A stretch of 64,000 nucleotides of DNA from Lachnospiraceae bacterium G41 (GCA_900100245.1 FNEU01000005.1:1-64000); one strand, 5' to 3'; positions 16,101-24,166 are shown, numbered from the stretch's first letter. A program made the numbers and translations. The notes: generated by a model from the sequence alone, not told the origin.

Positions 16101-16167
16101 TTGACAAATGAAAAAGTGATACATATAATAAGTTCAAAAGATGCAACGCACCTTGTGCAAGGTACGT
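16101..16167 (+). promoter_or_regulatory. Promoter and operator of the second RHH gene
   Basis: TTGACA (16101-16106), 17-nt spacer, TATAAT (16124-16129). Downstream lies the near-perfect 22-bp palindrome ACGCACCTTG / CAAGGTACGT (16146-16167, 2-nt centre), between the start point and the ribosome site. It occupies the same place as the GGTGGTACCACC palindrome of the sister cassette but has a different sequence, as expected if each RHH protein has its own site. Confidence 0.7.
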
Positions 16168-16179
16168 CAAGGAGGAAAG

Positions 16180-16626
16180 ATGCCAAGGATAAATTTTTCA
16201 GTAACAGACGATCTTTATAAACAAATAGAAGAAAAAGCACAGAAACGTAACGTAAGTGTGAATAGCTACGTGTATAACATAATAGTTAAACAATTCTGTG
16301 ATAGTGACTTTGATCTTCTTGATGAATTTGAGAATCTTATTAAGGAAGCAGATTCAAAAGAGGGCGATTTTAGCTTAAACGATCTAGATACTTTCAAAAA
16401 TCTAGATGATAAGTTGAAGGAAACCAATTATCCAGAAAATGTTAAGCAGGTAAAAACCAGACTAGGAATGATGTTTCAGGATACTGTTAAGAATAACGTT
16501 GATTATGAGGTTAATAACGTAATGACAATTAGCAGGGATGGTAAGGAAGTAGAACGAACTTCACATAGAATGAAATTGTATTCGGCAAAGTTACAGGAAT
16601 TATCAAAGGGAAAGGGGAAAGAATAA
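16180..16626 (+). CDS. Ribbon-helix-helix regulator, paralog B
   Basis: A 148-aa protein aligned over most of its length with the 14895 product: PRINFSVTDDLYKQIEEKAQ and VSVNSYVYNIIVKQF form the RHH domain; LNDLDTFKNLDDKLKETNYP is the shared central motif. The start at 16180 follows AAGGAGG by 6 nt; the upstream ATG at 16141 lies inside the operator and before the ribosome site. Its stop overlaps the ATG of the next gene (TAATG), so the two are translationally coupled, as in toxin-antitoxin pairs. Confidence 0.7.
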   Translation: MPRINFSVTDDLYKQIEEKAQKRNVSVNSYVYNIIVKQFCDSDFDLLDEFENLIKEADSKEGDFSLNDLDTFKNLDDKLKETNYPENVKQVKTRLGMMFQDTVKNNVDYEVNNVMTISRDGKEVERTSHRMKLYSAKLQELSKGKGKE

Positions 16627-17015
16627 TGGATGTAAATAAGGTTTATGAGTTAAGTAAGAATGAAATAAAACTATTAAGTTGGATTGCAAACGACATCTGT
16701 GAAAATGGTATAGGCGACAGATATATTGATGTTGGTCTGGCTTCTCTGATTATGGGAATTAAAGACGTAAGTGATCCTAAAAAACATGATTTGGTTTTCG
16801 AAGCTGTCACAAACATAATGATGTATCCAATTCTTATAGGAAACAAGAATTATCCAATCTTCGATTCACTTGAATCGGATGGAAAGAAGATAATCGCAAA
16901 GATACATCCTGTTGTAAAAGAGAACGCAAGTGAGGCCGTAGACTATCTTCTGGAGTGCGTTCTTAATCCCGACAAACAATCATTCTTGGTAACAGGAATT
17001 AATATTGAAGCATAG
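16626..17015 (+). CDS. Hypothetical protein coupled to RHH paralog B
   Basis: A 129-aa soluble, mostly helical protein of unknown family. Its ATG overlaps the stop of the RHH gene, and the two share a promoter. No catalytic motif is evident (it starts MDVNKVYELSKNEIKLL). By position it is the candidate effector of an RHH-controlled pair, but the sequence itself does not show a toxin fold. Confidence 0.55.
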   Translation: MDVNKVYELSKNEIKLLSWIANDICENGIGDRYIDVGLASLIMGIKDVSDPKKHDLVFEAVTNIMMYPILIGNKNYPIFDSLESDGKKIIAKIHPVVKENASEAVDYLLECVLNPDKQSFLVTGINIEA

Positions 17016-17069
17016 TAAAAGGAATTTAGTGTATTAATTGTGTAAAAGGGAAAATTTGGAGGAAGATTT

Positions 17070-17834
17070 ATGGGAAACTGTTCACCGGAGGTTTTAGCTA
17101 ATGCTAGCCAGACTCTTTACAGTTTAGCAGAGGATGTAAAGAAATACGAGATTATAGATGCACAGCTAAGAAAATTGGAAACGGAGTATAAGAAACTGTC
17201 GGATTCTATAAAAAAGAATCCGCATAACATGTCTTATGCGTATGGAGGCATAGGAGCCGGAGTTGGCTTTTTGATACTTCCGACGATAGGCTCTACCATC
17301 AGTTTGTTCTTCGGAGCGGCTATGTCCGAAATATTTAACTTTGATTTATTTAGTTATTTCCTGTTTTTTGTATTATTAGGACATTTTGTAAGAGTTATTG
17401 CATATCCTATTGCTTTGTTTGGAATAGTAAGCTTAACTTCTTATCTCATAATGAAATTTAGTAATTATAGAGAGAAAAGAAGGACCAAATTACAGAAGGA
17501 TATAGATACAAACTTGGATAAACAGGAAGAACTTAATGCTGAGAAAGAAAAATTGTTAGATTTCTTCTACAGTGGAGAGTGTCCACTTTCACGTATTCCT
17601 CAGAAGTATCAGAATTCCTTTGTAATCAGTAAATTTGCGGAATATTTTGCTCAAGGAAGAGTAGAACGATTAAAAGAAGCTGCTAATCTTTATGAAATGG
17701 AAAAGATATATGAGCAGCAACAAAGACAATTACAGCAGATTAATAACAATATAGCCGTTAATAACGCGTTAAATGTTGTTGGTGTTGCGGCTGACGTAGT
17801 AACAGATGCATTTTTCTTTGCATCGTTCTTATAA
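17070..17834 (+). CDS. Membrane protein with flanking coiled coils
   Basis: A 254-aa protein. Residues 15-50 form a coiled coil, two to three hydrophobic segments lie at about 55-85 and 95-132 (the first glycine-rich, GGIGAGVGFLILPTIG), and residues 135-235 return to charged coiled coil, rich in Gln and Asn near the end. A short hydrophobic C-terminus closes it. TTTGGAGG is 7-8 nt before the ATG. I do not recognise the family. Membrane proteins with cytoplasmic coils of this type are frequent effectors in cargo cassettes, but this is only a suggestion. Confidence 0.55.
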   Translation: MGNCSPEVLANASQTLYSLAEDVKKYEIIDAQLRKLETEYKKLSDSIKKNPHNMSYAYGGIGAGVGFLILPTIGSTISLFFGAAMSEIFNFDLFSYFLFFVLLGHFVRVIAYPIALFGIVSLTSYLIMKFSNYREKRRTKLQKDIDTNLDKQEELNAEKEKLLDFFYSGECPLSRIPQKYQNSFVISKFAEYFAQGRVERLKEAANLYEMEKIYEQQQRQLQQINNNIAVNNALNVVGVAADVVTDAFFFASFL

Positions 17835-17881
17835 AAAACTTGTGAATTGGGGTAATCATTTAATGAAAGGAGATTTGCATT

Positions 17882-18172
17882 ATGGAAGAAAGAATGCGCA
17901 TGATATTACCTGACAGAGATATGGAAAGAATGACAGTAGATAATGAAATAGTAACAGTTAACGTACATGGATTATCGCTTAATGCAATGATCCGCTTGTT
18001 AAAGAACATTTCAGTTATATGCATGGGAACATTTACACTCCGCATTATACACGGATTTAATCACGGAACCAAATTGAAGGATGCGATCAGGACGGAAGGT
18101 TTGTTCCTGCGTTCTTATAAAATAGTTCCGGATCAGACAAATCCAGGTGTTACAATGATCGTGTTTGCTTAG
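17882..18172 (+). CDS. Smr-like domain protein, paralog 1
   Basis: A 96-aa single-domain protein. VTVNVHGLSLNAMIRLL followed by FTLRIIHGFNHGTKLKDAIR matches the Smr domain layout (a DxHG-like first motif and an HGxG-like second motif, here HGFNHGT). Smr domains of MutS2 and stand-alone proteins bind or nick nucleic acids and act on branched DNA or on mRNA. Two relatives lie at 26749 and 42915, the latter nearly full-length similar. AAAGGAG precedes the ATG. It begins a two-gene operon with a GNAT-like gene 8 nt later. Confidence 0.7.
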   Translation: MEERMRMILPDRDMERMTVDNEIVTVNVHGLSLNAMIRLLKNISVICMGTFTLRIIHGFNHGTKLKDAIRTEGLFLRSYKIVPDQTNPGVTMIVFA

Positions 18173-18180
18173 GAGACAAA

Positions 18181-18861
18181 ATGGTTAAAGATACAGAATA
18201 TGAGCATGACCTAAAAGTGTTTGAAAAATACGAAGCAGATAAGAAGAACGGTATTGTTAAGACAAGACCTATAGAAGAATTATTTGAAGAGATGGAAGGA
18301 GGAAATAATATATTGAATTATCAAGATCAGATTAAAGAAGTATTGCAGAAGCCAGGGGATAATATTGAATTCCGCTTTAAAGAGAATGACATAGAGTACA
18401 AAGCATATTACAGATACAATGAAGCGTTACAACATATTAAAATAATAATTAGCTGTAGACTTGATTCCTCGAAAGAAATATGGGGAGATGTAGAAGTCTA
18501 TATAGATATAGAAAACCTAAAAAACGAGAATAGTGCGGGATTTGGTTATTTAGAAGTACCATCGATGATTCAGAATAAAGGAATTGGAAAACTGTTAATG
18601 AGAAAAGTCATTGATTATGTCAGGGCTTTAAAAGTTTACTATGGAATAACGGAGAATATACGGGTTTCTGGATTCCTTTCCCAAGCGGATTGCATTTTGG
18701 AAAACTGGAAAATTTCCGTACCGCTTTATGAGAAAGTTGGAAATATAGAAAACGTTAAAACAAGTTTTTATATAAAAAATAGCAAAAAATATGTGGAGAG
18801 TGCCAGAGAATTTTTGGAAAATGTAGGACCATCAGAAGGTGAAATAATATATTTCATCTAA
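18181..18861 (+). CDS. GNAT-like acetyltransferase
   Basis: A 226-aa protein. The central region carries GYLEVPSMIQNKGIGKLLMR, where QNKGIGK fits the acetyl-CoA-binding loop (Q/R-x-x-G-x-G/A) of GNAT enzymes, followed by the usual helix. The N-terminal 60 residues are charged and unrelated. It lies 8 nt behind the Smr-like gene with an AGGAG site, so the two form an operon. The substrate cannot be inferred. Confidence 0.6.
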   Translation: MVKDTEYEHDLKVFEKYEADKKNGIVKTRPIEELFEEMEGGNNILNYQDQIKEVLQKPGDNIEFRFKENDIEYKAYYRYNEALQHIKIIISCRLDSSKEIWGDVEVYIDIENLKNENSAGFGYLEVPSMIQNKGIGKLLMRKVIDYVRALKVYYGITENIRVSGFLSQADCILENWKISVPLYEKVGNIENVKTSFYIKNSKKYVESAREFLENVGPSEGEIIYFI

Positions 18862-18862
18862 T

Positions 18863-18891
18863 TTGCTTTCCTAATTCACATTTGCTATAAT
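18863..18891 (+). promoter_or_regulatory. Promoter of a small RNA
   Basis: TTGCTT at 18863-18868, 17-nt spacer, perfect TATAAT at 18886-18891; no gene follows before the terminator at 18933. Confidence 0.5.
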
Positions 18892-18897
18892 AAATAT

Positions 18898-18967
18898 GTT
18901 AAGTGAGGATACTCCTTAATGAAATGTTTCTTGCCTCGGGACCACTACATCCCGGGGCACTTTTTTT
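18898..18967 (+). ncRNA. Candidate small RNA of about 70 nt
   Basis: Between a good promoter and a 9-bp terminator hairpin (GCCTCGGGA / TCCCGGGGC, 8-nt loop, seven Ts) there is no reading frame of note. The 5' part holds a small hairpin GAGGA-TAC-TCCTT. The promoter-hairpin-terminator plan is the same as for the RNAs at 14632 and 15864, but the sequence is different. Confidence 0.5.
18933..18967 (+). terminator. Rho-independent terminator
   Basis: Nine-base-pair GC-rich stem with one G-T pair, loop CCACTACA, followed by AC and seven Ts. It ends the small RNA and also the GNAT-like operon. Confidence 0.75.
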
Positions 18968-19010
18968 AAGAAAAAACATAACTATCAGATTATGGCATAT
19001 AAATACATTC

Positions 19011-19058
19011 GGATGTTATAATATACCCATAAGGAAGCTGAACTTGATAACGTAATCC
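19011..19058 (+). repeat. Fragments matching the DUF5131-NERD cassette
   Basis: The promoter-like GATGTTATAATATACC resembles the one at 28810. It is followed directly by 26 bases (AAGGAAGCTGAACTTGATAA then CGTAAT) that match the inside of the NERD gene near 30293 with one change. This stretch looks like the scar left by deletion of a related cassette. Confidence 0.6.
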
Positions 19059-19136
19059 TTTGAACTGGGAGTAAGATTCTTTAAAACCAGGAAGGAAGCA
19101 AGAAAGCAAATCAAATATCACAAAAAGAAGGGCTAA
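19059..19136 (+). pseudogene. Truncated relative of the 10975 gene (last 25 codons)
   Basis: Read from 19059, the frame gives FELGVRFFKTRKEARKQIKY and then HKKKG with a stop, which matches the C-terminus of the 68-aa protein at 10975 (FELGVRVFKTKKEAKQILKY). There is no start codon; the frame is joined directly to the NERD-derived fragment. The same terminator and 27-nt repeat follow, as at 11173-11273. Confidence 0.75.
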
Positions 19137-19148
19137 GCCCTTTTTTTA
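19128..19148 (+). terminator. Terminator, second copy of the 11173 hairpin
   Basis: AAGGGC / GCCCTT stem with a TAA loop and seven Ts; the stop codon of the remnant gene is in the loop, as in copy 1. Confidence 0.7.
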
Positions 19149-19166
19149 TTGCAAAAAAGAAAAAAA

Positions 19167-19193
19167 CACGAGGTCTTATTCGGAGGGTGGGAT
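19167..19193 (+). repeat. Cassette-end repeat, copy 2 (exact)
   Basis: Identical over 27 bases to 11247-11273, in the same orientation and with the same upstream order (remnant gene end, terminator, A-rich run, repeat). The two copies enclose about 7.9 kb of cargo. Confidence 0.75.
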
Positions 19194-19411
19194 AGAGGGA
19201 TGGCGCCCGGAAAGAACCCCAACAAGAATTATTTAGCCGTATGTTTTCACGGGGTATTATGATAAAATACATATATACAAATGCAAAGAATATTTTATTT
19301 AAGATGTTTTTTTGAACGGCAGTTTAGGATTTGAAAACCTACCTGCCATACTAACTAACACGAGATTAGAAAATGCAAAAGATTCAGCGCATAATGCTGG
19401 GGGATAATTAA
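19194..19411. other. Gap before the PRTase gene
   Basis: No gene seen. An imperfect inverted repeat GGCAG...AGG / CCT...CTGCC spans about 19318-19350, within the presumed leader of the next gene. It may be an operator or leader hairpin. A TAAAAT box near 19263 could serve as the -10 element. Confidence 0.4.
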
Positions 19412-20017
19412 ATGAGTGAATCTATTATCTTGCATCATACATATAGTGACATATGTTTTATTCATTATTATATACCTGTAAGAGATTTTCCATATAATTC
19501 AAAAGAGGATGTGGATTTTAGCAGGGAATTATGGGATTATAAAAAACTTATTCCATATGCCATGGAAAAGTATACGGACGAATTAATGCAAGCAATCAGT
19601 CAGATGTCCCGTAATATCAGTAAAAATAAAATTGGATTAGTGGCTGTCCCGCCTTCTAAAGTGGATAAAGAATCTGCTGTTCGAAATAGTATAAAAATTA
19701 TAAAGGAATGGTATGATCAGGGACTTGTGAAGAGAAAATATGGATGTGATAAGCAGATATATGACTATAGTGATCTGTTAAGTCGAGTAGAAGACATACA
19801 GACATCACATGAAAGCAGAAACCGTCCATCATATGATGATCAAATGGATACGATTGCCTGTTCTAGGGACAGGCTGTGGCGTTACAGAACTGCATTTATA
19901 ATTTTAGATGATGTAACGACTTTGGGGACAAGCATGGATGTGTGTCGAGATATTTTAATCGAGAATGAGGCAGATGAGGATCAAATATATAGACTAGCTC
20001 TCGCAAGGACAAAGTAG
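19412..20017 (+). CDS. Phosphoribosyltransferase-fold protein (ComF-like)
   Basis: A 201-aa protein. The PRPP-binding loop is seen as FIILDDVTTLGTSMDVCRDI (Asp pair at about 164-165, then TTLGTS), the hallmark of type I phosphoribosyltransferases. The strand KIGLVAVPPSKVDK earlier in the protein fits the upstream part of the fold. It lies 11 nt before a DprA-like gene. ComF and DprA are both competence proteins, but here they occur as a cargo pair, and PRTase/DprA pairs are suspected conflict-system components. GGGGGA precedes the ATG. The substrate base is unknown; some of these domains may bind nucleotides rather than catalyse. Confidence 0.75.
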   Translation: MSESIILHHTYSDICFIHYYIPVRDFPYNSKEDVDFSRELWDYKKLIPYAMEKYTDELMQAISQMSRNISKNKIGLVAVPPSKVDKESAVRNSIKIIKEWYDQGLVKRKYGCDKQIYDYSDLLSRVEDIQTSHESRNRPSYDDQMDTIACSRDRLWRYRTAFIILDDVTTLGTSMDVCRDILIENEADEDQIYRLALARTK

Positions 20018-20028
20018 GAAAAAAATAT

Positions 20029-20976
20029 ATGAACAAACTTAAGGAATTACTATTTTTTAATAGCATAAAAGGTATTGGAAAAACTGCAATTTACAGAAGA
20101 TACTTTGATGATCTGCAAAAAGCAGAGGGAATCGAGTTCATCAAAGAAGCAGTAAAACAAAAAGATAAGCATATTTCCGAAGAGGAAATGGACTTGGCAG
20201 AAAGAAAAGCAGAGGAGTTATATTCTAGCATTGCTTCGGATCAGAGTATTAAAGCAGTCACTGTGTTTGATGAGTTATATCCTAAAAAACTTGAAGTTAT
20301 GGGAATGAAAAAACCATTGGTTTTATACATTAAAGGGGATGCAAAAATCTTATCAGAGCAGAATGTTGCAATAATAGGAACGAGAAAGCCTACTGAATGG
20401 GCTGAAAAGGTTGAAAGAAGACTTGTTAAAAAAATCATCGAGATTTCCGACAGAGTAGTTGTCAGTGGATTAGCTTTAGGATGTGACAAAATAGCTCATG
20501 AGGTTGTGGTAGAAGAAAAGAAAAAAACAATAGCAGTATTGCCAAGCGGAGTAAATGTTATAACACCGGCATCTCATAAAAAACTGGCTGAGATGATTCT
20601 TGAAACCGGAGGTTGTATTGTTTCTGAATATTTGCCAGATGCTATAGCATTCAAAACTTCTTATATTGAGAGGGATTCGATAGTTGCAGCTCTTTCGGAT
20701 ATTGTTATTGCGGTAGAGTGCGAGGAGAAAAGCGGAACGATGCATACCGTGAAAGCAGCTAAAGAGTATAAAACGGTATTAGGCTGTTATTATAATGAAA
20801 AAATGGGAAAGAGTTATAGTGGAAATCTTTACATGGTAGAAGTGTTAGGCGCGGAAAAAATAATGGACACTGAAGATTTAGAAAGAATATTTACGCAAAC
20901 TCCCCCAACGGCGAACAACGATGAAAATCATCAGGTAACAATTGATGAGTTTCTAAATCCTCCGCAAAAGAATTAA
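20029..20976 (+). CDS. DprA/Smf-like Rossmann-fold protein
   Basis: A 315-aa protein. Residues 1-70 include a helix-hairpin-like start (FNSIKGIGKTAIYRRYFDD), and residues about 95-285 form the DprA Rossmann core, with VAIIGTRKPTEWA, VVVSGLALGCDKIAHE, AVLPSGVNVITPASH and the later EKSGTMHTVKAA motif. Canonical DprA loads RecA on single-stranded DNA in transformation. The C-terminal winged helix of housekeeping DprA is missing, replaced by a short tail. Its position between a PRTase gene and a large unknown gene suggests a sensor of nucleic acids or nucleotides in a defence cassette, not competence. Confidence 0.85.
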   Translation: MNKLKELLFFNSIKGIGKTAIYRRYFDDLQKAEGIEFIKEAVKQKDKHISEEEMDLAERKAEELYSSIASDQSIKAVTVFDELYPKKLEVMGMKKPLVLYIKGDAKILSEQNVAIIGTRKPTEWAEKVERRLVKKIIEISDRVVVSGLALGCDKIAHEVVVEEKKKTIAVLPSGVNVITPASHKKLAEMILETGGCIVSEYLPDAIAFKTSYIERDSIVAALSDIVIAVECEEKSGTMHTVKAAKEYKTVLGCYYNEKMGKSYSGNLYMVEVLGAEKIMDTEDLERIFTQTPPTANNDENHQVTIDEFLNPPQKN

Positions 20977-21006
20977 ATTTTTATAAAATGAGAGAATAAG
21001 TATTGA

Positions 21007-22539
21007 ATGACAAAAAAAGATAATTCCAATATCAAAATTAACAATAAGTACTCAGAGTACTTTAAACTGAATAATACCAATCTTTTAAAAAAATCGCTTT
21101 CTGAGGAACAATTTGAAGGTGTAAGAAAAATATTTATAAAAGATATAGTTCTATCTGTTTCACCAAAGCCGGAATTAGTAAAAAAATATCTTTCTGAATA
21201 CTTAGAAACACGTTGGTTTTTTGCACCCGTATACGTATTAAAGCATGGCGAAAAATACTATGCAGAGGGAAACGTTGAAATAGTCGAAGCGGCTAAGGCC
21301 AGAGGACATGAATGGATATATTGTAAGTATGGAACTCGTGAAGATGCTGAAAATGACAATAAATATCGTGAAATCGGAACAAAAATTAATTTTAATAATG
21401 AATTTACCGGAAAAGTATACTTGTCAACACCTAAAAAAATAGGGCTTATTAATCAGAATGGCGAGAAAAGAAATATAAATTTGTACCATCATCTTAAGAA
21501 TAATTCTTTGAAAATTCTATGTGACAATTCAAGAAGAATACATATAGTTCCTCTAATGACTGATGTTGAAAGGGCGATGAAAGAATACCACAATCAAAAT
21601 AAGGAGAAGTGTTTATTAGCAAATTATTTCATTATAAAAAAAGAATATATTGGTATTGAGTTTGAAGGGATAAAAAAATACCATAAAAAAACCAGGCTGG
21701 TATTCAATGTAAATAATACAAATTCAGATATATTTAAACCTCTTTTGAAAGACGTTACACTTGATGGAAAAACAGTCGTTAAGCAGGCAGTATTAAGCGG
21801 AGAAAAAACAAGAGAAGTATTTGAGATTGCAATACCGAATATCAAAGATATCAATGAACATATAATTACTTTTTCAGCTATAGTCAATGAATCCATTAAA
21901 TCGGATAAAATAATAGTAAAATTTGATTTACGTGATAATTTGATTCAAGTGAATGAAAAAACAGAAAAAATAACACTTCCAAGACCGATAAAAAAGACTA
22001 ATGTTATTGACACAAGATCCTTTGCAATTCACTCAGATAACTATAATGAATGTGTCGGTCATAATGTAGAAAGTGTAAATGCAGTAATAGATATATTTGA
22101 TGGAAGAGAAGTTAAGCCGGTCAATGTTCAGGCTTATTACTGTTATAAATGCGGAATATACTATATAAAAGAACAGGAATATTTAAGAATAAAACGATTA
22201 GGAAAAACAATATGCCAGATTCTTTCTTTGGATGAATACAAGAAAATCAAAAAGCATATAGGCAACAAGTTGAATCCGGAATCCATACTTAAAAGATTTG
22301 GATACAGCGTCTCCCAAGAGAGTCATTTGTCAGAAAAACAAAGAAGGGCTATTTTAGAAGTTATAATTGAAAAAAATGTTTTATCAAAAAAAGAAACTAT
22401 AGAGTATTTAAAATTCTTTATAAGATATCATCCACACATGTCAAAAGCTATAGAGAAATGGCAATCGGATATCTCATATTTAAATGGATATAATAAAGGA
22501 AATCCCAGGTATATCAAAATTAGTAAAATCATATTCTAA
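21007..22539 (+). CDS. Large unknown protein of the PRTase-DprA cassette
   Basis: A 510-aa protein whose family I cannot name. Residues 40-115 (FIKDIVLSVSPKPE, then WFFAPVYVLKHGEKYYAEGN) resemble a ParB-like or sulfiredoxin-type fold, but no catalytic set is clear. Residues about 375-395 contain a CxxC knuckle (YYCYKCGIYYI) within an aromatic stretch. The last 90 residues (LKRFGYSVSQE, LSEKQRRAILEVII, YLKFFIRYHP, AIEKWQSD) look like a separate helical domain. It follows the DprA-like gene by 30 nt, in the same direction. Likely the effector or recognition subunit of the cassette, by position only. Confidence 0.55.
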   Translation: MTKKDNSNIKINNKYSEYFKLNNTNLLKKSLSEEQFEGVRKIFIKDIVLSVSPKPELVKKYLSEYLETRWFFAPVYVLKHGEKYYAEGNVEIVEAAKARGHEWIYCKYGTREDAENDNKYREIGTKINFNNEFTGKVYLSTPKKIGLINQNGEKRNINLYHHLKNNSLKILCDNSRRIHIVPLMTDVERAMKEYHNQNKEKCLLANYFIIKKEYIGIEFEGIKKYHKKTRLVFNVNNTNSDIFKPLLKDVTLDGKTVVKQAVLSGEKTREVFEIAIPNIKDINEHIITFSAIVNESIKSDKIIVKFDLRDNLIQVNEKTEKITLPRPIKKTNVIDTRSFAIHSDNYNECVGHNVESVNAVIDIFDGREVKPVNVQAYYCYKCGIYYIKEQEYLRIKRLGKTICQILSLDEYKKIKKHIGNKLNPESILKRFGYSVSQESHLSEKQRRAILEVIIEKNVLSKKETIEYLKFFIRYHPHMSKAIEKWQSDISYLNGYNKGNPRYIKISKIIF

Positions 22540-22620
22540 TTCTACATGGCAGAAATAAAAGAGACTTATATTTCGGTTCAACAAATCGTTAAAGAAATCA
22601 ATGAAATGTGAATATTTAAA

Positions 22621-22657
22621 GTTCTTTGATGGTTTTATGATTAAATTATCAAAGAAC
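22621..22657 (+). promoter_or_regulatory. Perfect inverted repeat next to the ribosome site of the HTH gene
   Basis: GTTCTTTGAT and ATCAAAGAAC are exact 10-nt inverted arms with 17 nt between. The right arm touches the GGAGG site of the 22668 gene. It could be the operator of this HTH protein or a hairpin that hides the ribosome site. Confidence 0.65.
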
Positions 22658-22667
22658 GGAGGTGACC

Positions 22668-24107
22668 ATGATGGATGGCAAAACAACAGCAAAAGAAATA
22701 GGGACTAGAATAAGAAAATTTAGACAACTTAAGGGTTGGAGCCAGAAAGAACTGGGGGATAAGATAGGTACCTCATCTGCGGCTATTTCAAAATACGAAA
22801 AAGAAGGAGTGCACGATATTGAGGTAATCCAAGATTTGTCTAAGTCATTAGAAGTTGATCTTGTACAGGATGAGATGGATGTTGAAGGCGAGGTCGGTGA
22901 GATTGGATTAGAAATACTTGTGTTATTGTTATCGGAAGTGGATGATTCGGATCTGTTTGCTGATGAAGAATACCACAATGGTAGCATGGACGCGGAGGAA
23001 CTATTTGACGGAGAAAAACTTTACGGACTCGATAAGCAGAGAATCATACATGAATTAGGAAAATTGGAAAGTTGTGGTTTGTGCGTTAGAGAGCAGTTTT
23101 TGGATTTTGATAATGAAAATAAAGATATAATCTTTATAACTGCTAAAGGGGTTATCGCAATAAAGAGAAGAATTCCGGATTTTGAATTCCCAGACGAAGT
23201 AAAAACTTACGAAATGTATTGCGACAATCATTCTTGTGTGCAAGAATACATAGATTCATTCGAAATCCATAAAGAAATTGAAATGATTGACATTTCATCA
23301 GCGTTTAGACTAAACTTCTTTGCTTATATCTCTAGAATACTTCGTGAGAAAGATTTTAGTGAGAACCGCACGTATTTCAATTCATATTTCAGTGGGGTCA
23401 GCAGTTATACAGATATACTCTATAGTATGCTACTTGAAATGAACAGAGAAGATGCGGATAGGCTTGCCAAGGGGAATTTTTTCGAATGTGAGGAAAGTGA
23501 AGAATTAAGTAAAATCCAAAATCCTGAGAATGACTGGATTGAATATATGGAATTAGATAAAGAACACTTAAGAGACGAGGCAGAAGATTTATTTATCAAT
23601 TATTTGTCATACAGATTTGGAAAGAATTACCTGATTCCTGCATCCGAAGAAGAAAATGAATCTATGAGAAACAGGATTTCTAAGGAAGAAGAAGTACTAA
23701 GACTTGAAGAAATAATTGCCAAGAAAGCGGAAGAGCATGAAAAATTCTTCAAAAAATATGATAAAAGAATAGATAAATTAAAAGCAGTAAAAGAAAAAAA
23801 AGATGTAAGAAAAGAGTTTACAAAGGATCAGATAATAAAATGGATTAATGCTAATATTCTTAAACCATCTAATGAACTTGAAGAAATAAAACAAAATATG
23901 ATGGAAAAATACTTAAGGCGATACTATATGGCAAGAGACTACTTTTCGTTTCCACGGGAATGGGAGAATAATGGGATTGCGGATATTGTCAGAGAGGCTT
24001 ATGGTATAACTGAAATAATGAAAGAGTTCGAAGGCGAAACGTTCGATAATAACAATGATGATATGAAAAAAACATTTTATTATCCGAATGATTTTTATCC
24101 GGACTAA
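22668..24107 (+). CDS. XRE-type HTH protein with long C-terminal region
   Basis: A 479-aa protein. Residues 8-65 form an XRE helix-turn-helix (IGTRIRKFRQLKGWSQKELG, IGTSSAAISKYEK). Residues 105-170 look like a winged-helix segment (IIHELGKLESCGLCVREQF). A charged coiled coil (about 340-385) and an aromatic C-terminal domain follow. The start at 22668 is placed 5 nt after GGAGG; GTG at 22662 and ATG at 22671 are close alternatives. XRE proteins with large sensor tails often control defence cassettes; it may regulate the upstream PRTase-DprA genes or its own promoter, where a perfect 10-nt inverted repeat lies. Confidence 0.7.
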   Translation: MMDGKTTAKEIGTRIRKFRQLKGWSQKELGDKIGTSSAAISKYEKEGVHDIEVIQDLSKSLEVDLVQDEMDVEGEVGEIGLEILVLLLSEVDDSDLFADEEYHNGSMDAEELFDGEKLYGLDKQRIIHELGKLESCGLCVREQFLDFDNENKDIIFITAKGVIAIKRRIPDFEFPDEVKTYEMYCDNHSCVQEYIDSFEIHKEIEMIDISSAFRLNFFAYISRILREKDFSENRTYFNSYFSGVSSYTDILYSMLLEMNREDADRLAKGNFFECEESEELSKIQNPENDWIEYMELDKEHLRDEAEDLFINYLSYRFGKNYLIPASEEENESMRNRISKEEEVLRLEEIIAKKAEEHEKFFKKYDKRIDKLKAVKEKKDVRKEFTKDQIIKWINANILKPSNELEEIKQNMMEKYLRRYYMARDYFSFPREWENNGIADIVREAYGITEIMKEFEGETFDNNNDDMKKTFYYPNDFYPD

Positions 24108-24130
24108 GAGGAAAGAAATAGGTAAATGTA

Positions 24131-24166
24131 AGGAGAGCAGGCAGTAGAGAGTCTGCTCTCCTTTTT
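24131..24166 (+). terminator. Rho-independent terminator
   Basis: AGGAGAGCAG / CTGCTCTCCT, a 10-bp perfect stem with a 12-nt loop and a run of Ts, 24 nt after the HTH gene. Confidence 0.8.

Noticed and set aside
20029-20976. Housekeeping competence dprA
   Set aside because: The C-terminal winged helix is missing, no topA or other chromosomal neighbour is present, and the gene is in a cargo cassette with a PRTase and an unknown gene.
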